A stretch of 54,990 nucleotides of DNA, from positions 1 to 54,990 of the forward strand of contig VGEO01000015.1 of assembly GCA_016869275.1 (NCBI GenBank), in the 5' to 3' direction. The notes under the pieces were generated by a model. It was not told where the DNA came from. It saw nothing but the letters and a program-made list of their open reading frames with translations, and searched no databases. Both the position numbers and the translations under genes were made by a program. The stretch is from Alphaproteobacteria bacterium. Lineage in GTDB: Bacteria > Pseudomonadota > Alphaproteobacteria > SHVV01. Of this stretch, positions 41,786 through 50,305 are shown in pieces (the first letter of the stretch is position 1; the number at the start of each line of letters is the position of its first letter).

Positions 41786-42988
41786 ATGCCCCTCCGATAT
41801 CTTGCCGCGGTCGCGACCGCCCTCGCGTTGACTGAGACCGGCGCAACGACGGTCTACGCACAGCCGATCCTCGGGCCGGCGCCGCAGGCGGCCAAGGACG
41901 TCTATCTCCCGAACCCGCCGGGCGTCGCGCTCGTGCCGTGGGTGACCGGACTCGAAGCGCCGTGGTCCTTGGTGTTTCTGCCCGACGGCCGTGCGCTGGT
42001 GAGCGAGCGGCCCGGCCGAATCCGCCTGATCGAGGGGGGTGCGCTCCGGCCCGAGCCCTATGCCGTGCTCGATTCGAGCGACGGTGGCGGCGGACTCCTG
42101 GGCTTCGCGGTCCGGCTCGCGGCCTCGGGCGAGGGCGGCCTGATGGGATTGGCGCTCCACCCGCGCTTCCCGGCCGAGCCCTACGTCTACGCCATGCACA
42201 CCTACCGCGCCGAAGGCGGCACCCGGAACCGGGTGGTCCGCCTGAAAGACGAAGGCCGGCGTGCGTCGTTCGACCGCGTCATCGTCGATGGCATTCCCGG
42301 CGCGATGTTCCACAACGGCGGCCGCATCGCCTTCGGCCCCGAGGGCATGCTCTACGTCACCACCGGCGAGATTTTCCAGCAGGCGCTCGCGCGCGACGTG
42401 ACGTCGTTGGGCGGCAAGATCCTGCGCGTCACGCCCGAGGGTGCGATCCCGCCCGACAATCCGTTCCCGGGCTCGCCGGTCTGGTCCTACGGGCATCGCA
42501 ACCCGCAGGGGATCGCCTGGCACCCCGAGACCCGCGAGCTGTTCGCGTCCGAGCACGGGCCCTCGGGCGAATTGGCCGGCCAGACCGCCTACGATGAGGT
42601 GAACGTTGTCCGGAAGGGCGGCAATCACGGCTGGCCCGACGCGGTCGGCGTCTCGGGCCGGCGCGACTTCGTCGATCCGATCGTCGCCTGGCCCGAGGTG
42701 ACGACGCCGCCGTCGGGCATCGCGTTCTACCGCGGCGACCTCTACATAGCGACGCTGCAGAGCGTGGCGCTGATCCGGATCAGTGTCCGGCGCGCGGGCC
42801 CGGGCTACGCGGTCGAGCGCATCGAGCGCTGGTTCGCGAGCGGCGCGCGCGAGGGTTCGCTCGGGCGGCTGCGCGACGTCGTCGCCGGGCCCGACGGCAA
42901 GCTCTACATCCTCACCAACAATCGCGACGGCCGCGGCCGCCCGCGCGAGGGCGACGACAAGATCGTCCGGCTCGATATCGGCGGGTGA
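41786..42988 (+). CDS. PQQ-dependent sugar dehydrogenase (YliI-like)
   Basis: A 400-residue six-bladed beta-propeller of the soluble glucose/sorbosone dehydrogenase family. A signal peptide (to about residue 26, VYAQ) directs it to the periplasm. Family motifs include LEAPWSLVFLPDGRALVSER, GLMGLALHPRF, HNGGRIAFGPEGMLYVTTGE, YGHRNPQGIAWHPETRELFAS, GPSGELAGQTAYDEVNVV and the NHGWPD stretch. PQQ synthesis genes are absent here. ATG 41786 is chosen for the signal peptide; a TATAAT just upstream suggests a nearly leaderless transcript. Confidence 0.92.
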   Translation: MPLRYLAAVATALALTETGATTVYAQPILGPAPQAAKDVYLPNPPGVALVPWVTGLEAPWSLVFLPDGRALVSERPGRIRLIEGGALRPEPYAVLDSSDGGGGLLGFAVRLAASGEGGLMGLALHPRFPAEPYVYAMHTYRAEGGTRNRVVRLKDEGRRASFDRVIVDGIPGAMFHNGGRIAFGPEGMLYVTTGEIFQQALARDVTSLGGKILRVTPEGAIPPDNPFPGSPVWSYGHRNPQGIAWHPETRELFASEHGPSGELAGQTAYDEVNVVRKGGNHGWPDAVGVSGRRDFVDPIVAWPEVTTPPSGIAFYRGDLYIATLQSVALIRISVRRAGPGYAVERIERWFASGAREGSLGRLRDVVAGPDGKLYILTNNRDGRGRPREGDDKIVRLDIGG

Positions 42989-42998
42989 TCAACTTGAT

Positions 42999-43187
42999 GT
43001 GGCACAACTGATCGTCCGCCATCTCGACGAGCAGGTAAAGCGCCGACTGCAAAGACGCGCACGACGTCACGGTCTTACACCGAGGAAGAGGTTCGCGATA
43101 TCTTGCGCGACGCCGTTGAAAGCGAAGATGGCCGACGCACGCGGCTTGGGGAGTGGCCCTATCCGTGGCGCGCCACGCCGCGCGTGA
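42999..43187 (+). pseudogene. frameshifted FitA-type antitoxin gene
   Basis: From GTG 42999 the frame reads VAQLIVRHLDEQVKRRLQRRARRHG, the start of a FitA/VapB ribbon-helix-helix antitoxin. In a shifted frame the sequence then gives SYTEEEVRDILRDAVESEDG, the expected next helix. Back in the first frame it ends RGLGSGPIRG and a stop, like the family's tail. Two compensating indels therefore seem to have broken the gene. It lies 10 nt after the sugar-dehydrogenase stop. No partner PIN toxin follows. The identity is confident from the two conserved stretches. Confidence 0.7.
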
Positions 43188-43196
43188 GGCGACCCG

Positions 43197-43727
43197 CTAC
43201 GCCTTGAGCAGGTCCTTGAACTTGGCGCGCGCCTTGGCGACCTTGGGCGCGACGATGGCGCGGCAATAGCCCTGGGTGGGGTTGTTGGCGAAAAAGTCCT
43301 GGTGGTAGTCCTCGGCGACGTAGAACGGCCCCGCCGGCGTCACCTCGGTTACGATCTTGCCGTCCCACAGCTTGGTCGCGCGTGCGATCGCCGCTTGCGC
43401 CGCCGCTTTCTGCGCCTCCGAGAGCGTGAACACGCCCGAGCGGTACTGGGTGCCGATATCGTTGCCCTGGCGATTGAGCTGGCGCGGGTCGTGGGTCGCG
43501 AAAAAAACATCGAGCAGGGCGTCGTAGCTCACCTGCGCCGGGTCGAACGCGATCTCGACCGCCTCGGCGTGGCCGGTCACGCCCGAGCACACTTGCTCGT
43601 AGGTGGGGTTGGGCCGCGCGCCGCCGATATAGCCCGAGCGCACCTTGGCGACGCCCTTGATCATCAGGAACACCGCTTCGGTGCACCAGAAACAGCCGCC
43701 GGCGAAGATCGCCTTCTCGGTCGCCAT
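43197..43727 (-). CDS. msrA: peptide-methionine (S)-S-oxide reductase
   Basis: A 176-residue enzyme that repairs the S-epimer of methionine sulfoxide. The active site [11 protein letters not shown] has Cys12 (nucleophile) and Cys15; [31 protein letters not shown] and [21 protein letters not shown] are standard. It lies 22 nt after ilvE in the same direction. With periplasmic MsrP at 20.8 kb, it gives repair in both compartments. Confidence 0.96.
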   Translation of the reverse strand: MATEKAIFAGGCFWCTEAVFLMIKGVAKVRSGYIGGARPNPTYEQVCSGVTGHAEAVEIAFDPAQVSYDALLDVFFATHDPRQLNRQGNDIGTQYRSGVFTLSEAQKAAAQAAIARATKLWDGKIVTEVTPAGPFYVAEDYHQDFFANNPTQGYCRAIVAPKVAKARAKFKDLLKA

Positions 43728-43749
43728 GGTGACCTCGAGGAAGCGGCCG

Positions 43750-44658
43750 CTACTCGGCGGCGACCGCTTTCTTGGCCGGCTCCTTGCCGTGGGTCACCGC
43801 TTCGTAGTCGTCCATCATCTGGCGTATGACCGGCCCGACCTTGAAGCGGTACTGGTCGATCTCGCCGACCGGCGTCACCTCGGCCGCGGTCCCGGTCACG
43901 AATACCTCGTCGGTCTTGGCGAACTCCTCGGGGAAGATCGCGCGCTCGATCACCTTGAAGCCCCGCCGCTTGGCGAGCTCGATCACGGTCTGGCGGGTAA
44001 TGCCGTCCAGGAAGCAGTCGGGGAGCGGCGTGTGCAGAACTCCGCCCTGGACGAGGAAAACGTTGGCGCCGGTCAATTCCGCGACCCGGCCGCGCCAGTC
44101 GAGCATCAATGCATCATCGAAACCATCGGCTTCGACCGCGTGCTTGGACATGGTGCAGATCATGTAGAGCCCGGCCGCCTTGGCCTTGACCGGCGCGGTG
44201 TCCGGCGCCGGCCGCCGCCACGGCGCGGTCTTGAGCCGCAAGCCCTTCATTCGCGCCTCGGGCGAGAAATAAGACGGCCACGGCCACGCCGCGATACCGA
44301 CGTGGATCTTGGTCGCCTGGGCCGAGACCCCCATCTGTTCGGCGCCGCGCCACGCCACCGGCCGCACGTAGCCGTCGACGATGTTGTTGGCCTTCAACAC
44401 CTCCATCGTCGCGCGATTGATCTCGTCGTTCGAATAGGGGAGCTTGAAGCCCAGGATCTGCGCCGAGTTGGCGAGCCGCTCGGTGTGCTCCTTCAGCTTG
44501 AACACGACCCCGCCATAGGAGCGCTGGCCCTCAAACACCGCGCTCGCATAGTGGAGCGCGTGGGTGAGGATATGGACCCGGGCGTCGCGCCACGGGCGCA
44601 TCGCTCCATCGAACCAGATAAATCCGTCGCGGTCGTCAAACGGCGGACCGGCAGCCAT
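43750..44658 (-). CDS. ilvE: branched-chain amino acid aminotransferase
   Basis: A 302-residue fold-type IV PLP enzyme that makes or degrades Val, Leu and Ile. The PLP Lys is in [50 protein letters not shown] and [17 protein letters not shown] are family motifs. It lies divergent from a two-component pair across 159 bp holding an inverted repeat (44707-44729), and upstream of msrA by 22 nt. The tail is Lys/Ala rich. Confidence 0.94.
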   Translation of the reverse strand: MAAGPPFDDRDGFIWFDGAMRPWRDARVHILTHALHYASAVFEGQRSYGGVVFKLKEHTERLANSAQILGFKLPYSNDEINRATMEVLKANNIVDGYVRPVAWRGAEQMGVSAQATKIHVGIAAWPWPSYFSPEARMKGLRLKTAPWRRPAPDTAPVKAKAAGLYMICTMSKHAVEADGFDDALMLDWRGRVAELTGANVFLVQGGVLHTPLPDCFLDGITRQTVIELAKRRGFKVIERAIFPEEFAKTDEVFVTGTAAEVTPVGEIDQYRFKVGPVIRQMMDDYEAVTHGKEPAKKAVAAE

Positions 44659-44706
44659 GGCTTGGTTTCCCTAAGCTTGAGTTATTAAATGTCGTAAACG
44701 ACGGCG

Positions 44707-44729
44707 GTTGCGTAACATTATGACGCAAC
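44707..44729. promoter_or_regulatory. inverted repeat between ilvE and the two-component genes
   Basis: GTTGCGT (44707-44713), a 9-bp AT-rich spacer and ACGCAAC (44723-44729) form a perfect palindrome in the shared upstream region, next to a minus-strand TTGACA (44732-44737) that could be the -35 for ilvE. It is a good operator candidate, perhaps for a MarR-type or response regulator. Confidence 0.5.
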
Positions 44730-44817
44730 ACTGTCAACCTGGGCGCGTCGGCGCTAGAAGGCGGTAAAAGATGAGCGCAAGGCGGCGTTCCAGGGCGGAG
44801 CGTCACGAGGAATGAGG

Positions 44818-45498
44818 ATGGCCGAGCCGCAGACCCCGCACATTCTCGTGGTCGACGACGACACCCGGCTGCGCACGCTGTTACAGAAGTTCCTGGCCGA
44901 CAGCGGCTACCGGGTAACCGCGGCGGCGAGCGCCCACGAGGCGCGCGCCAAGCTCGAGGCGATCGACTTCGACCTGCTCGTGGTCGATGTGATGATGCCG
45001 GGCGAGTCGGGCCTCGACTTCACGGCGACGGTGCGCCGGGCGAGCGACGTGCCGATCCTGCTGCTGACCGCGATGGGCGAGCCCGAGAACCGCATCGATG
45101 GCTTCGAGCGCGGCGCCGACGATTATCTGGCCAAGCCGTTCGAGCCGCGCGAGCTGATCTTGAGGATCGCCGCGATCCTGCGCCGGGTCGACGAAGCCGC
45201 GGACATAACGGAGGTCCGGTTCGGCGAGCACGTGTTCGACCGCAACCGCGGCGAGCTCCGCCGCGACGACGCCGCAGTATCGCTGACGACCGGCGAGGCG
45301 CAGTTGCTGCGGGTGTTCGCCGCGAGCCCCGGCGCCACGCTCTCGCGCGCCGAGCTCGCCCGCCGCATGGGCGGAGTCGGCGAGCGCACGGTCGATGTGC
45401 AGGTGACGCGGCTCCGGCGCCGGATCGAGCCCGATCCGCGCAACCCGCGCTACCTCAAGACGGTGTGGGGCGAGGGCTACGTGCTATGGTCGGATTGA
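44818..45498 (+). CDS. OmpR-family response regulator
   Basis: A 226-residue two-component regulator. The receiver domain has the acidic pair in VVDDD, phosphorylation site Asp57 in VVDVMMPG, and Lys in YLAKPFEP; the C-terminal winged helix includes TTGEAQLLRVFAASPG and VDVQVTRLRRRIEPDP. ATG 44818 has GAGGA at good distance; ATG 44812 is too close to it. The histidine kinase follows after 34 nt. The location next to ilvE recalls PetR-type regulators of other alphaproteobacteria, which is only a suggestion. Confidence 0.94.
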   Translation: MAEPQTPHILVVDDDTRLRTLLQKFLADSGYRVTAAASAHEARAKLEAIDFDLLVVDVMMPGESGLDFTATVRRASDVPILLLTAMGEPENRIDGFERGADDYLAKPFEPRELILRIAAILRRVDEAADITEVRFGEHVFDRNRGELRRDDAAVSLTTGEAQLLRVFAASPGATLSRAELARRMGGVGERTVDVQVTRLRRRIEPDPRNPRYLKTVWGEGYVLWSD

Positions 45499-45532
45499 TG
45501 CCCCGGTCGCATTCTCCGAGCCCGAGCGGATC

Positions 45533-46843
45533 ATGCTGAAGCGGCTGCTGCCGCGCACGCTGTTCGGCCGTGCGCTCTTGATCATGGTACTGCCGGTGGC
45601 GCTGGCCCAGGCGATCGCGAGCTACGTGTTCTACGAAGCGCATTGGGAAGACGTCTCGCGCCGGCTGGCGCTCGGCTTTGCCGGCGACGTCGCGGTGATG
45701 ATCGAGATCATGTCGGACCGCCCCGACCCCGATCACCGCCGTTTGTTCGCGCTCGCGCACCAGTACCAGGCGACCGATTTCGCGTGGGCGCCGGGCGCGA
45801 TCCTTCCCAACCAGCCGCCCGCGTTCCAGCTCCGCAACGTCATCTTGGATCGCATCCTCGACAAGGTGTTCCGCGCCGTGGTGGTGAAGCCGTTCCACGT
45901 CGACACCATCTCGTCCGACGATCGCGTCACCGTGCGTGTCCAGCTCGCGCACGGCGTTCTGTCGGCCGAGACCACGCGCAAGCGCTTAGCCTCCTCGACC
46001 ACGGTCCTGTTCCTGGTGTGGATGGTCGGCGCCGGGCTCCTGCTGCTGGCGATCGGGATCGTTTTCCTGCGCAACCAGATGAAGCCGATCCGCCGTCTCG
46101 CCAGCGTCGCCGAGGCGTTCGGGCGCGGCGACGCCGCGGTGACCATCAAGCCGGCCGGCGCCGCCGAGGTCCGCCAGGCGACGCAAGCGTTCCTCACCAT
46201 GCGCGAGCGTATCCAGCGCATGATCGAGCAGCGCACCGAAATGCTGGCCGGCGTCTCGCACGATCTGCGCACGCCGGTGACGCGGATGAAGCTCGCGCTC
46301 GCCATGCTCGAGGGCGGCGCCGAGGTCGACGCGCTGCGCTCGGATGTGCGCGAGATGGAAACGATGATCGAGGGCTACCTCGCCTTCGCCCGCGGCCAGG
46401 ATGCCGAAGCCATGTCCGAGGTCGAGGTGCGCGGGCTCCTTGAGGAGATCGTCGCCCAGGCCGAGCGCCAAGGGGCGGCGATCGAGCTCGCGCCCGGTCC
46501 CGAACTCTACGCCCGGCTGCGGCCGCACGCGATGCGACGCTGCCTGATGAACCTGGTCGACAATGCCGGCCGCTACGGTAAGAAGGTCGAGGTCGCGTTC
46601 GCCCGCCGCAACGGCACGCTGGCGGTGACGATCGACGACGACGGCCCCGGCATTCCGCCGGACAAGCGCGAAGAAGTGTTCCGGCCGTTCTATCGGCTCG
46701 AGACCTCGCGCAACGCCGATACCGGCGGCATTGGACTCGGGCTCTCGATCGCCCGCGACGTCGCCCGCACGCATGGCGGCGACATCGTGCTGGGGAACGC
46801 GCCCCTTGGCGGCCTCCGCGCCGAGCTGCGGATCCCGATTTGA
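45533..46843 (+). CDS. sensor histidine kinase (EnvZ-like)
   Basis: A 436-residue inner-membrane kinase, partner of the regulator upstream. Two transmembrane segments (about 12-33 and 158-179) enclose a periplasmic domain of ~125 residues. HAMP follows (MKPIRRLASVAEAFGRGD), then HisKA with His243 in LAGVSHDLRTPVTRMK, and HATPase with N box NLVDNAGRYG, D box DDGPGIP and GGIGLGLSIARD. The signal is not known. Confidence 0.95.
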   Translation: MLKRLLPRTLFGRALLIMVLPVALAQAIASYVFYEAHWEDVSRRLALGFAGDVAVMIEIMSDRPDPDHRRLFALAHQYQATDFAWAPGAILPNQPPAFQLRNVILDRILDKVFRAVVVKPFHVDTISSDDRVTVRVQLAHGVLSAETTRKRLASSTTVLFLVWMVGAGLLLLAIGIVFLRNQMKPIRRLASVAEAFGRGDAAVTIKPAGAAEVRQATQAFLTMRERIQRMIEQRTEMLAGVSHDLRTPVTRMKLALAMLEGGAEVDALRSDVREMETMIEGYLAFARGQDAEAMSEVEVRGLLEEIVAQAERQGAAIELAPGPELYARLRPHAMRRCLMNLVDNAGRYGKKVEVAFARRNGTLAVTIDDDGPGIPPDKREEVFRPFYRLETSRNADTGGIGLGLSIARDVARTHGGDIVLGNAPLGGLRAELRIPI

Positions 46844-46844
46844 G

Positions 46845-47255
46845 CTAAAGCGCGACCGCGAACTGGTAGATCAAGTAAATCGCGGCGATCGTCACCACGA
46901 ACAGCGTGCCGCCGGCGCCGGCCGCGCGAACCGCCCCGATCGCCGCGCCGAGGCCCCAGGCGTGGGCGGCGCGGCAGACGACCAGCGCGCCGCCGAGCGC
47001 ATGGACGAGCCAAACCGGCCCGGCGTTGAGTTCGATCGCGGCAATCAGGGTCAAGGTCATCGGCACGTACTCGGCGAAATTGGCGTGGACGCGGATGACG
47101 CGCGCCATGTCCGGATTGCCGCCGTCGCCCAAATCGATCTGGAGGCGTTGGCGCGCCTGCGACACGCGCAGGCTGAGGAGCATGTAAGTGAGCGCGAGGA
47201 TGCCGGCGTAGAGCCCGGTCCTCGCCACGAACATCTCGAGGTGCATTACTTCCAT
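46845..47255 (-). CDS. MAPEG family membrane protein
   Basis: A 136-residue protein with four hydrophobic segments. VIRVHANFAEYVPMTLTL is the MAPEG signature (R-x2-R-x2-N-x2-E-like), and HALGGALVVCRAAHAWGL is the following helix. It belongs to the YecN-like bacterial branch with possible glutathione-transferase activity. It starts 11 nt after the csaA stop, in a minus-strand run ybjN-proC-tetR-csaA-MAPEG. Its stop faces the histidine kinase end 1 nt away. Confidence 0.88.
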   Translation of the reverse strand: MEVMHLEMFVARTGLYAGILALTYMLLSLRVSQARQRLQIDLGDGGNPDMARVIRVHANFAEYVPMTLTLIAAIELNAGPVWLVHALGGALVVCRAAHAWGLGAAIGAVRAAGAGGTLFVVTIAAIYLIYQFAVAL

Positions 47256-47266
47256 CGTCCGCTCCG

Positions 47267-47629
47267 TTAGAACAGCCGGCCGCCGTTCGGCACCGCCGGA
47301 TCGACCCCAACCAGGCTCACGGCACCGTTGGCGTCGGGAAAGCCGAGCACCAGTACCTCCGACCGGAACGGGCCGATCTGGCGCGGCGGGAAGTTCACGA
47401 CCGCCGCCACCTGCCGCCCGACCAACTGTTCGGCGCGATAGAGCACGGTGATCTGGGCCGAGGATCTCTTGACGCCGAGCGGGCCGAAATCGATCGCGAG
47501 CTTGAAGGCCGGCTTGCGCGCCTCGGGGAACGGATCGACCGCGACCACGGTGCCGATCCGGATATCGACCTTGAGGAAGTCCGCGAACGCGATCGGCGGC
47601 GCAGGCGGCGCCGGCGGTTGACCGTTCAC
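47267..47629 (-). CDS. csaA: CsaA-type tRNA-binding/chaperone protein
   Basis: A 120-residue OB-fold protein of the EMAP/CsaA family: FLKVDIRIGTVVAVDPFPEA, KLAIDFGPLGVKRSSAQIT, AVVNFPPRQIGPFRSEVLVLGF and VGVDPAVPNGGRLF. CsaA has been linked to export chaperoning and tRNA binding. The start is a GTG that overlaps the TetR stop (GTGA), so translation is coupled. A short Pro/Ala linker precedes the fold. Confidence 0.93.
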   Translation of the reverse strand: MNGQPPAPPAPPIAFADFLKVDIRIGTVVAVDPFPEARKPAFKLAIDFGPLGVKRSSAQITVLYRAEQLVGRQVAAVVNFPPRQIGPFRSEVLVLGFPDANGAVSLVGVDPAVPNGGRLF

Positions 47630-48261
47630 GCGCTGTTGCCTGCCGCTTCGGTGTCGCCGCGCTGGCGGGCGCCCCGGCACCACCCGATCGCGGCCTCGGC
47701 GCGGCCGAGCGCGCGATCGAGCGCGGCCATGGTCTTGGCGGCGTCGTCGGAGTCGTCGCCGAGCCAGACGCGCAGCACGCTCAGGTGAATGAGGCCGAGG
47801 CCCTCGAGGCGGAGCGCGCCGAACAGCCCGCCGCTCGGGATCGCCGCGGCTTCGAGCATGAGCGCGAGCGAGCGCCGGAGCCGGCACCCGGTGGAAACGG
47901 CGGCGGCCGGATCGCGCACCAGATCCTGGACGATGCGGCGGACCGCGTCCTTGTGGGGTTTGAGCGCATCGAACCGCGCCATCATGACCGCGAACAGGCG
48001 ATCGCGGGGCGACTCGTCTTCGTCCGCGCCCGCGCCCGCCACCATCGCGCGATCGATGCGGTCAAGGAACGCGCCGAGCAACGCCGTCTTGGTCGGAAAG
48101 AAGTTGTAGAGCTCGGCCAACGAATGCCCGGTGGCCCGCGCCACCCGCGCCAGCGTCAACCCGCTCCACCCGTGCACCGGCACGAGTTCGAGCGCGGCAT
48201 CGACGATCCGCGTCCGCGGGTCGGTCGCAGCCTTGGGCCGAGGTCGCGCGCGCCGCGCCAT
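47626..48261 (-). CDS. TetR family transcriptional regulator
   Basis: A 211-residue regulator. The N-terminal helix-turn-helix is RIVDAALELVPVHGWSGLTL, ARVARATGHSLAELYNFFP; the rest is the helical ligand domain. The end, RVWLGDDSDDAAKTMAALDRAL, resembles TetR/COQ9-related proteins, so a COQ9-like lipid-binding relation is possible but the DNA-binding part favours TetR. It overlaps csaA by 4 nt and lies 61 bp after proC. Confidence 0.87.
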   Translation of the reverse strand: MARRARPRPKAATDPRTRIVDAALELVPVHGWSGLTLARVARATGHSLAELYNFFPTKTALLGAFLDRIDRAMVAGAGADEDESPRDRLFAVMMARFDALKPHKDAVRRIVQDLVRDPAAAVSTGCRLRRSLALMLEAAAIPSGGLFGALRLEGLGLIHLSVLRVWLGDDSDDAAKTMAALDRALGRAEAAIGWCRGARQRGDTEAAGNSA

Positions 48262-48322
48262 GATCGGGCTCCCGTCGTTGCTGGTCGGATCAAATATAGG
48301 CGCGGCCGCGCCGCGTGGCCAA

Positions 48323-49138
48323 TTAACCCTTGCCGAGCTCGCGCGAGCGCTGGGTGGCGGCGGCGACCGCCTTGATCATCAGGGCGCCAAGCCCGCCCTC
48401 GCCCATCAGCACCTTGAGCGCGGCTTCGGTGGTACCGCCGGGGCTGGTGACGTTCTTCCTGAGTTGCTCGGCCGAGGTCGGGTCGCGCCGCGCCAGCTCG
48501 CCTGCGCCCGCCACGGTCGCGCGCGCCGCGCGGATGGCGAGATCGGCCGGAAGGCCGGCTGCTTCGCCGGCCTTGGCCAGGCATTCGATCAAGTGGAACA
48601 CGTAGGCCGGGCCGCTCCCGGAGGTCGCGGTGACCGCGTCCATCAACGCTTCGTCGTCGACCCACGCGGTTTCGCCGACCGCGTCGAGCAGACGCGCAGC
48701 GCGGGCGCGGCTCGCCCGGTCGACGTTCTTGTTGGCGACCAGCACCGTGAAGCCATGGCCGACGGCGGCCGGGGTGTTCGGCATCGAACGCACGATCGCG
48801 GCGTCAGTCCCGAGCTTGGCCTCGAAATAGGCGATCGGCTTCCCGGCCGCGATCGAGAGAAAGAGCGTCCCCGGGCGCTTGAAGCGCTGGTAAAGCGGCG
48901 CGACCGCGTCCATCGACTGCGGCTTGACCGCGAACACGACGACGTCGGGGCGGAAATCGGGCTCGAGCGAGTCGGGCCCGGCGTGAACGGCGACGCCAAG
49001 CGCCGCGGCGGCGGCGCGGGTCGGCTCGTGCGGTTCGACCGCGGCGATATCGGCGGGCCGCGCGCCTTTCTCGATCCAACCCTTGGCGAGCGCGGCGCCC
49101 ATCTTGCCGGCGCCGACCAGGAGGATGCGATCGCTCAC
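48323..49138 (-). CDS. proC: pyrroline-5-carboxylate reductase
   Basis: A 271-residue enzyme for the last step of proline synthesis. The NAD(P)-binding motif is LLVGAGKMGAALAKGW, and the C-terminal substrate site is ATSGSGPAYVFHLIECLAKA with LRKNVTSPGGTTEAAL. The start is a GTG that overlaps the ybjN stop (GTGA), so the pair is coupled. Length is normal. Confidence 0.95.
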   Translation of the reverse strand: MSDRILLVGAGKMGAALAKGWIEKGARPADIAAVEPHEPTRAAAAALGVAVHAGPDSLEPDFRPDVVVFAVKPQSMDAVAPLYQRFKRPGTLFLSIAAGKPIAYFEAKLGTDAAIVRSMPNTPAAVGHGFTVLVANKNVDRASRARAARLLDAVGETAWVDDEALMDAVTATSGSGPAYVFHLIECLAKAGEAAGLPADLAIRAARATVAGAGELARRDPTSAEQLRKNVTSPGGTTEAALKVLMGEGGLGALMIKAVAAATQRSRELGKG

Positions 49139-49638
49139 GCCTCGCCCTGCGTCTCCAGGAGCGCCGCGGCCATCGCCTGCGGCGGGGTCTTGCCGCCCCA
49201 CAGCACGAACTGGAAGGCGGGGAAATAGCGCTCGCACTCGGTGAGCGCGATCTCGATCAAGCTTTCGAGAAACGGGCCTTCGACCCCGGCGCGCTTGGGC
49301 AGGAGCTGCGCGTAGCGGAAGGTGACAAGGTCGTCCGAGGGCGAGAGCGCGAAGTGGCCGATCCAGGTGCGCTCGTTCACGAGCGAGAGCAAGTGGTGCG
49401 CGTCGGCGCGGCGGCGCTTCGGCACTTTGACGTCGAACGAGGCCGAGACGTAGAGGATGTCGGGCTCGGTCCGCCACAGGAACCAGAGCTGGTAGGTCGA
49501 CCACCCACCGCTCACCCATACCGTCATCTCGTCCTTGCGCGGGCGTTCAAACGGCCAGTCGTTGGTCGAAACCAGTTCTTCGATGTCGTCGAGCGGATTG
49601 AGGACCTTGAGTTCGTCCGATTCGATGACCGAGGCCAT
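49135..49638 (-). CDS. YbjN domain-containing protein
   Basis: A 167-residue YbjN-like protein, a fold related to secretion chaperones, with TNDWPFERPRKDEMTVWV, YQLWFLWRTEPDILYVSASF, LLSLVNERTWIGHFALS and VTFRYAQLLPKRAG. In alphaproteobacteria it is typically found before proC, as here with GTGA overlap. The molecular role is unknown. Confidence 0.93.
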   Translation of the reverse strand: MASVIESDELKVLNPLDDIEELVSTNDWPFERPRKDEMTVWVSGGWSTYQLWFLWRTEPDILYVSASFDVKVPKRRRADAHHLLSLVNERTWIGHFALSPSDDLVTFRYAQLLPKRAGVEGPFLESLIEIALTECERYFPAFQFVLWGGKTPPQAMAAALLETQGEA

Positions 49639-49894
49639 TCTGGCGTAAACCCCCTAGGCGGAAAGCCGTCGCGCGGCGCTAAAAAGGCCGTCGCGCGCGC
49701 CCAAACGGGGGCGTTCGCTTTCCGGACAACGATGGCGCGGAACACGAGGTGTTGTGGTTAACGCGTAAAAAATTACCACGAATAGGAGGTTGCCAGAACC
49801 CCGGATTCGACGTCAACCCCTAATCTTATGGAATCCCCAGCTTTTTTTGGGTCGCCCCGACTCGATTTTGCCCCGGGGGCCGGGCGCGGCGGTT

Positions 49895-50182
49895 TCAGGC
49901 CTTCTTTTTAGGGGCAAGCTTGGCTTTGCCCGTGCGCTTGGCGAGCGTCTGTTCGAGCGCGGCCACCCGCCGCGCGAGCGCCTCGTTCTCGCGCCGCGCC
50001 TTCTGGGCCATCGCGCGGACCGCCTCGAACTCCTCACGTTTGACGAGGTCCATGCCGGCGATCAGGCGCTCGAACTGGTCGCGAATCCGCGCCTGGGCCT
50101 CGTCGCGGGCGTTCTGCAAGGTGCCGAGCGCGCTGGTCGCGAGCTTGGCGATGTCGTCCAAGAAGCGGTTGTCGGTTTGCAT
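49895..50182 (-). CDS. ubiK: UbiK family accessory factor (BMFP)
   Basis: A 95-residue helical protein: MQTDNRFLDDIAKLATSALG, then FERLIAGMDLVKREEFEAVRAMAQKARRENEALARR with coiled-coil spacing, and a Lys-rich tail. UbiK helps assemble the ubiquinone-synthesis complex in proteobacteria. ATG 50182 gives the standard N-terminus; 20 further codons are open upstream. It is divergent from lgt across 123 bp. Confidence 0.88.
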   Translation of the reverse strand: MQTDNRFLDDIAKLATSALGTLQNARDEAQARIRDQFERLIAGMDLVKREEFEAVRAMAQKARRENEALARRVAALEQTLAKRTGKAKLAPKKKA

Positions 50183-50305
50183 CGGCGCGCCGTGACGGAT
50201 CCAAGGGACTGCCACTCTCCCGCGATTTGGCACGGGCGGCAAGGCAGGTTAGCGCCGCACCCTTCCGCTTGCCGCTGGGCGCACGCGCACCTATAACCCG
50301 ACGCG

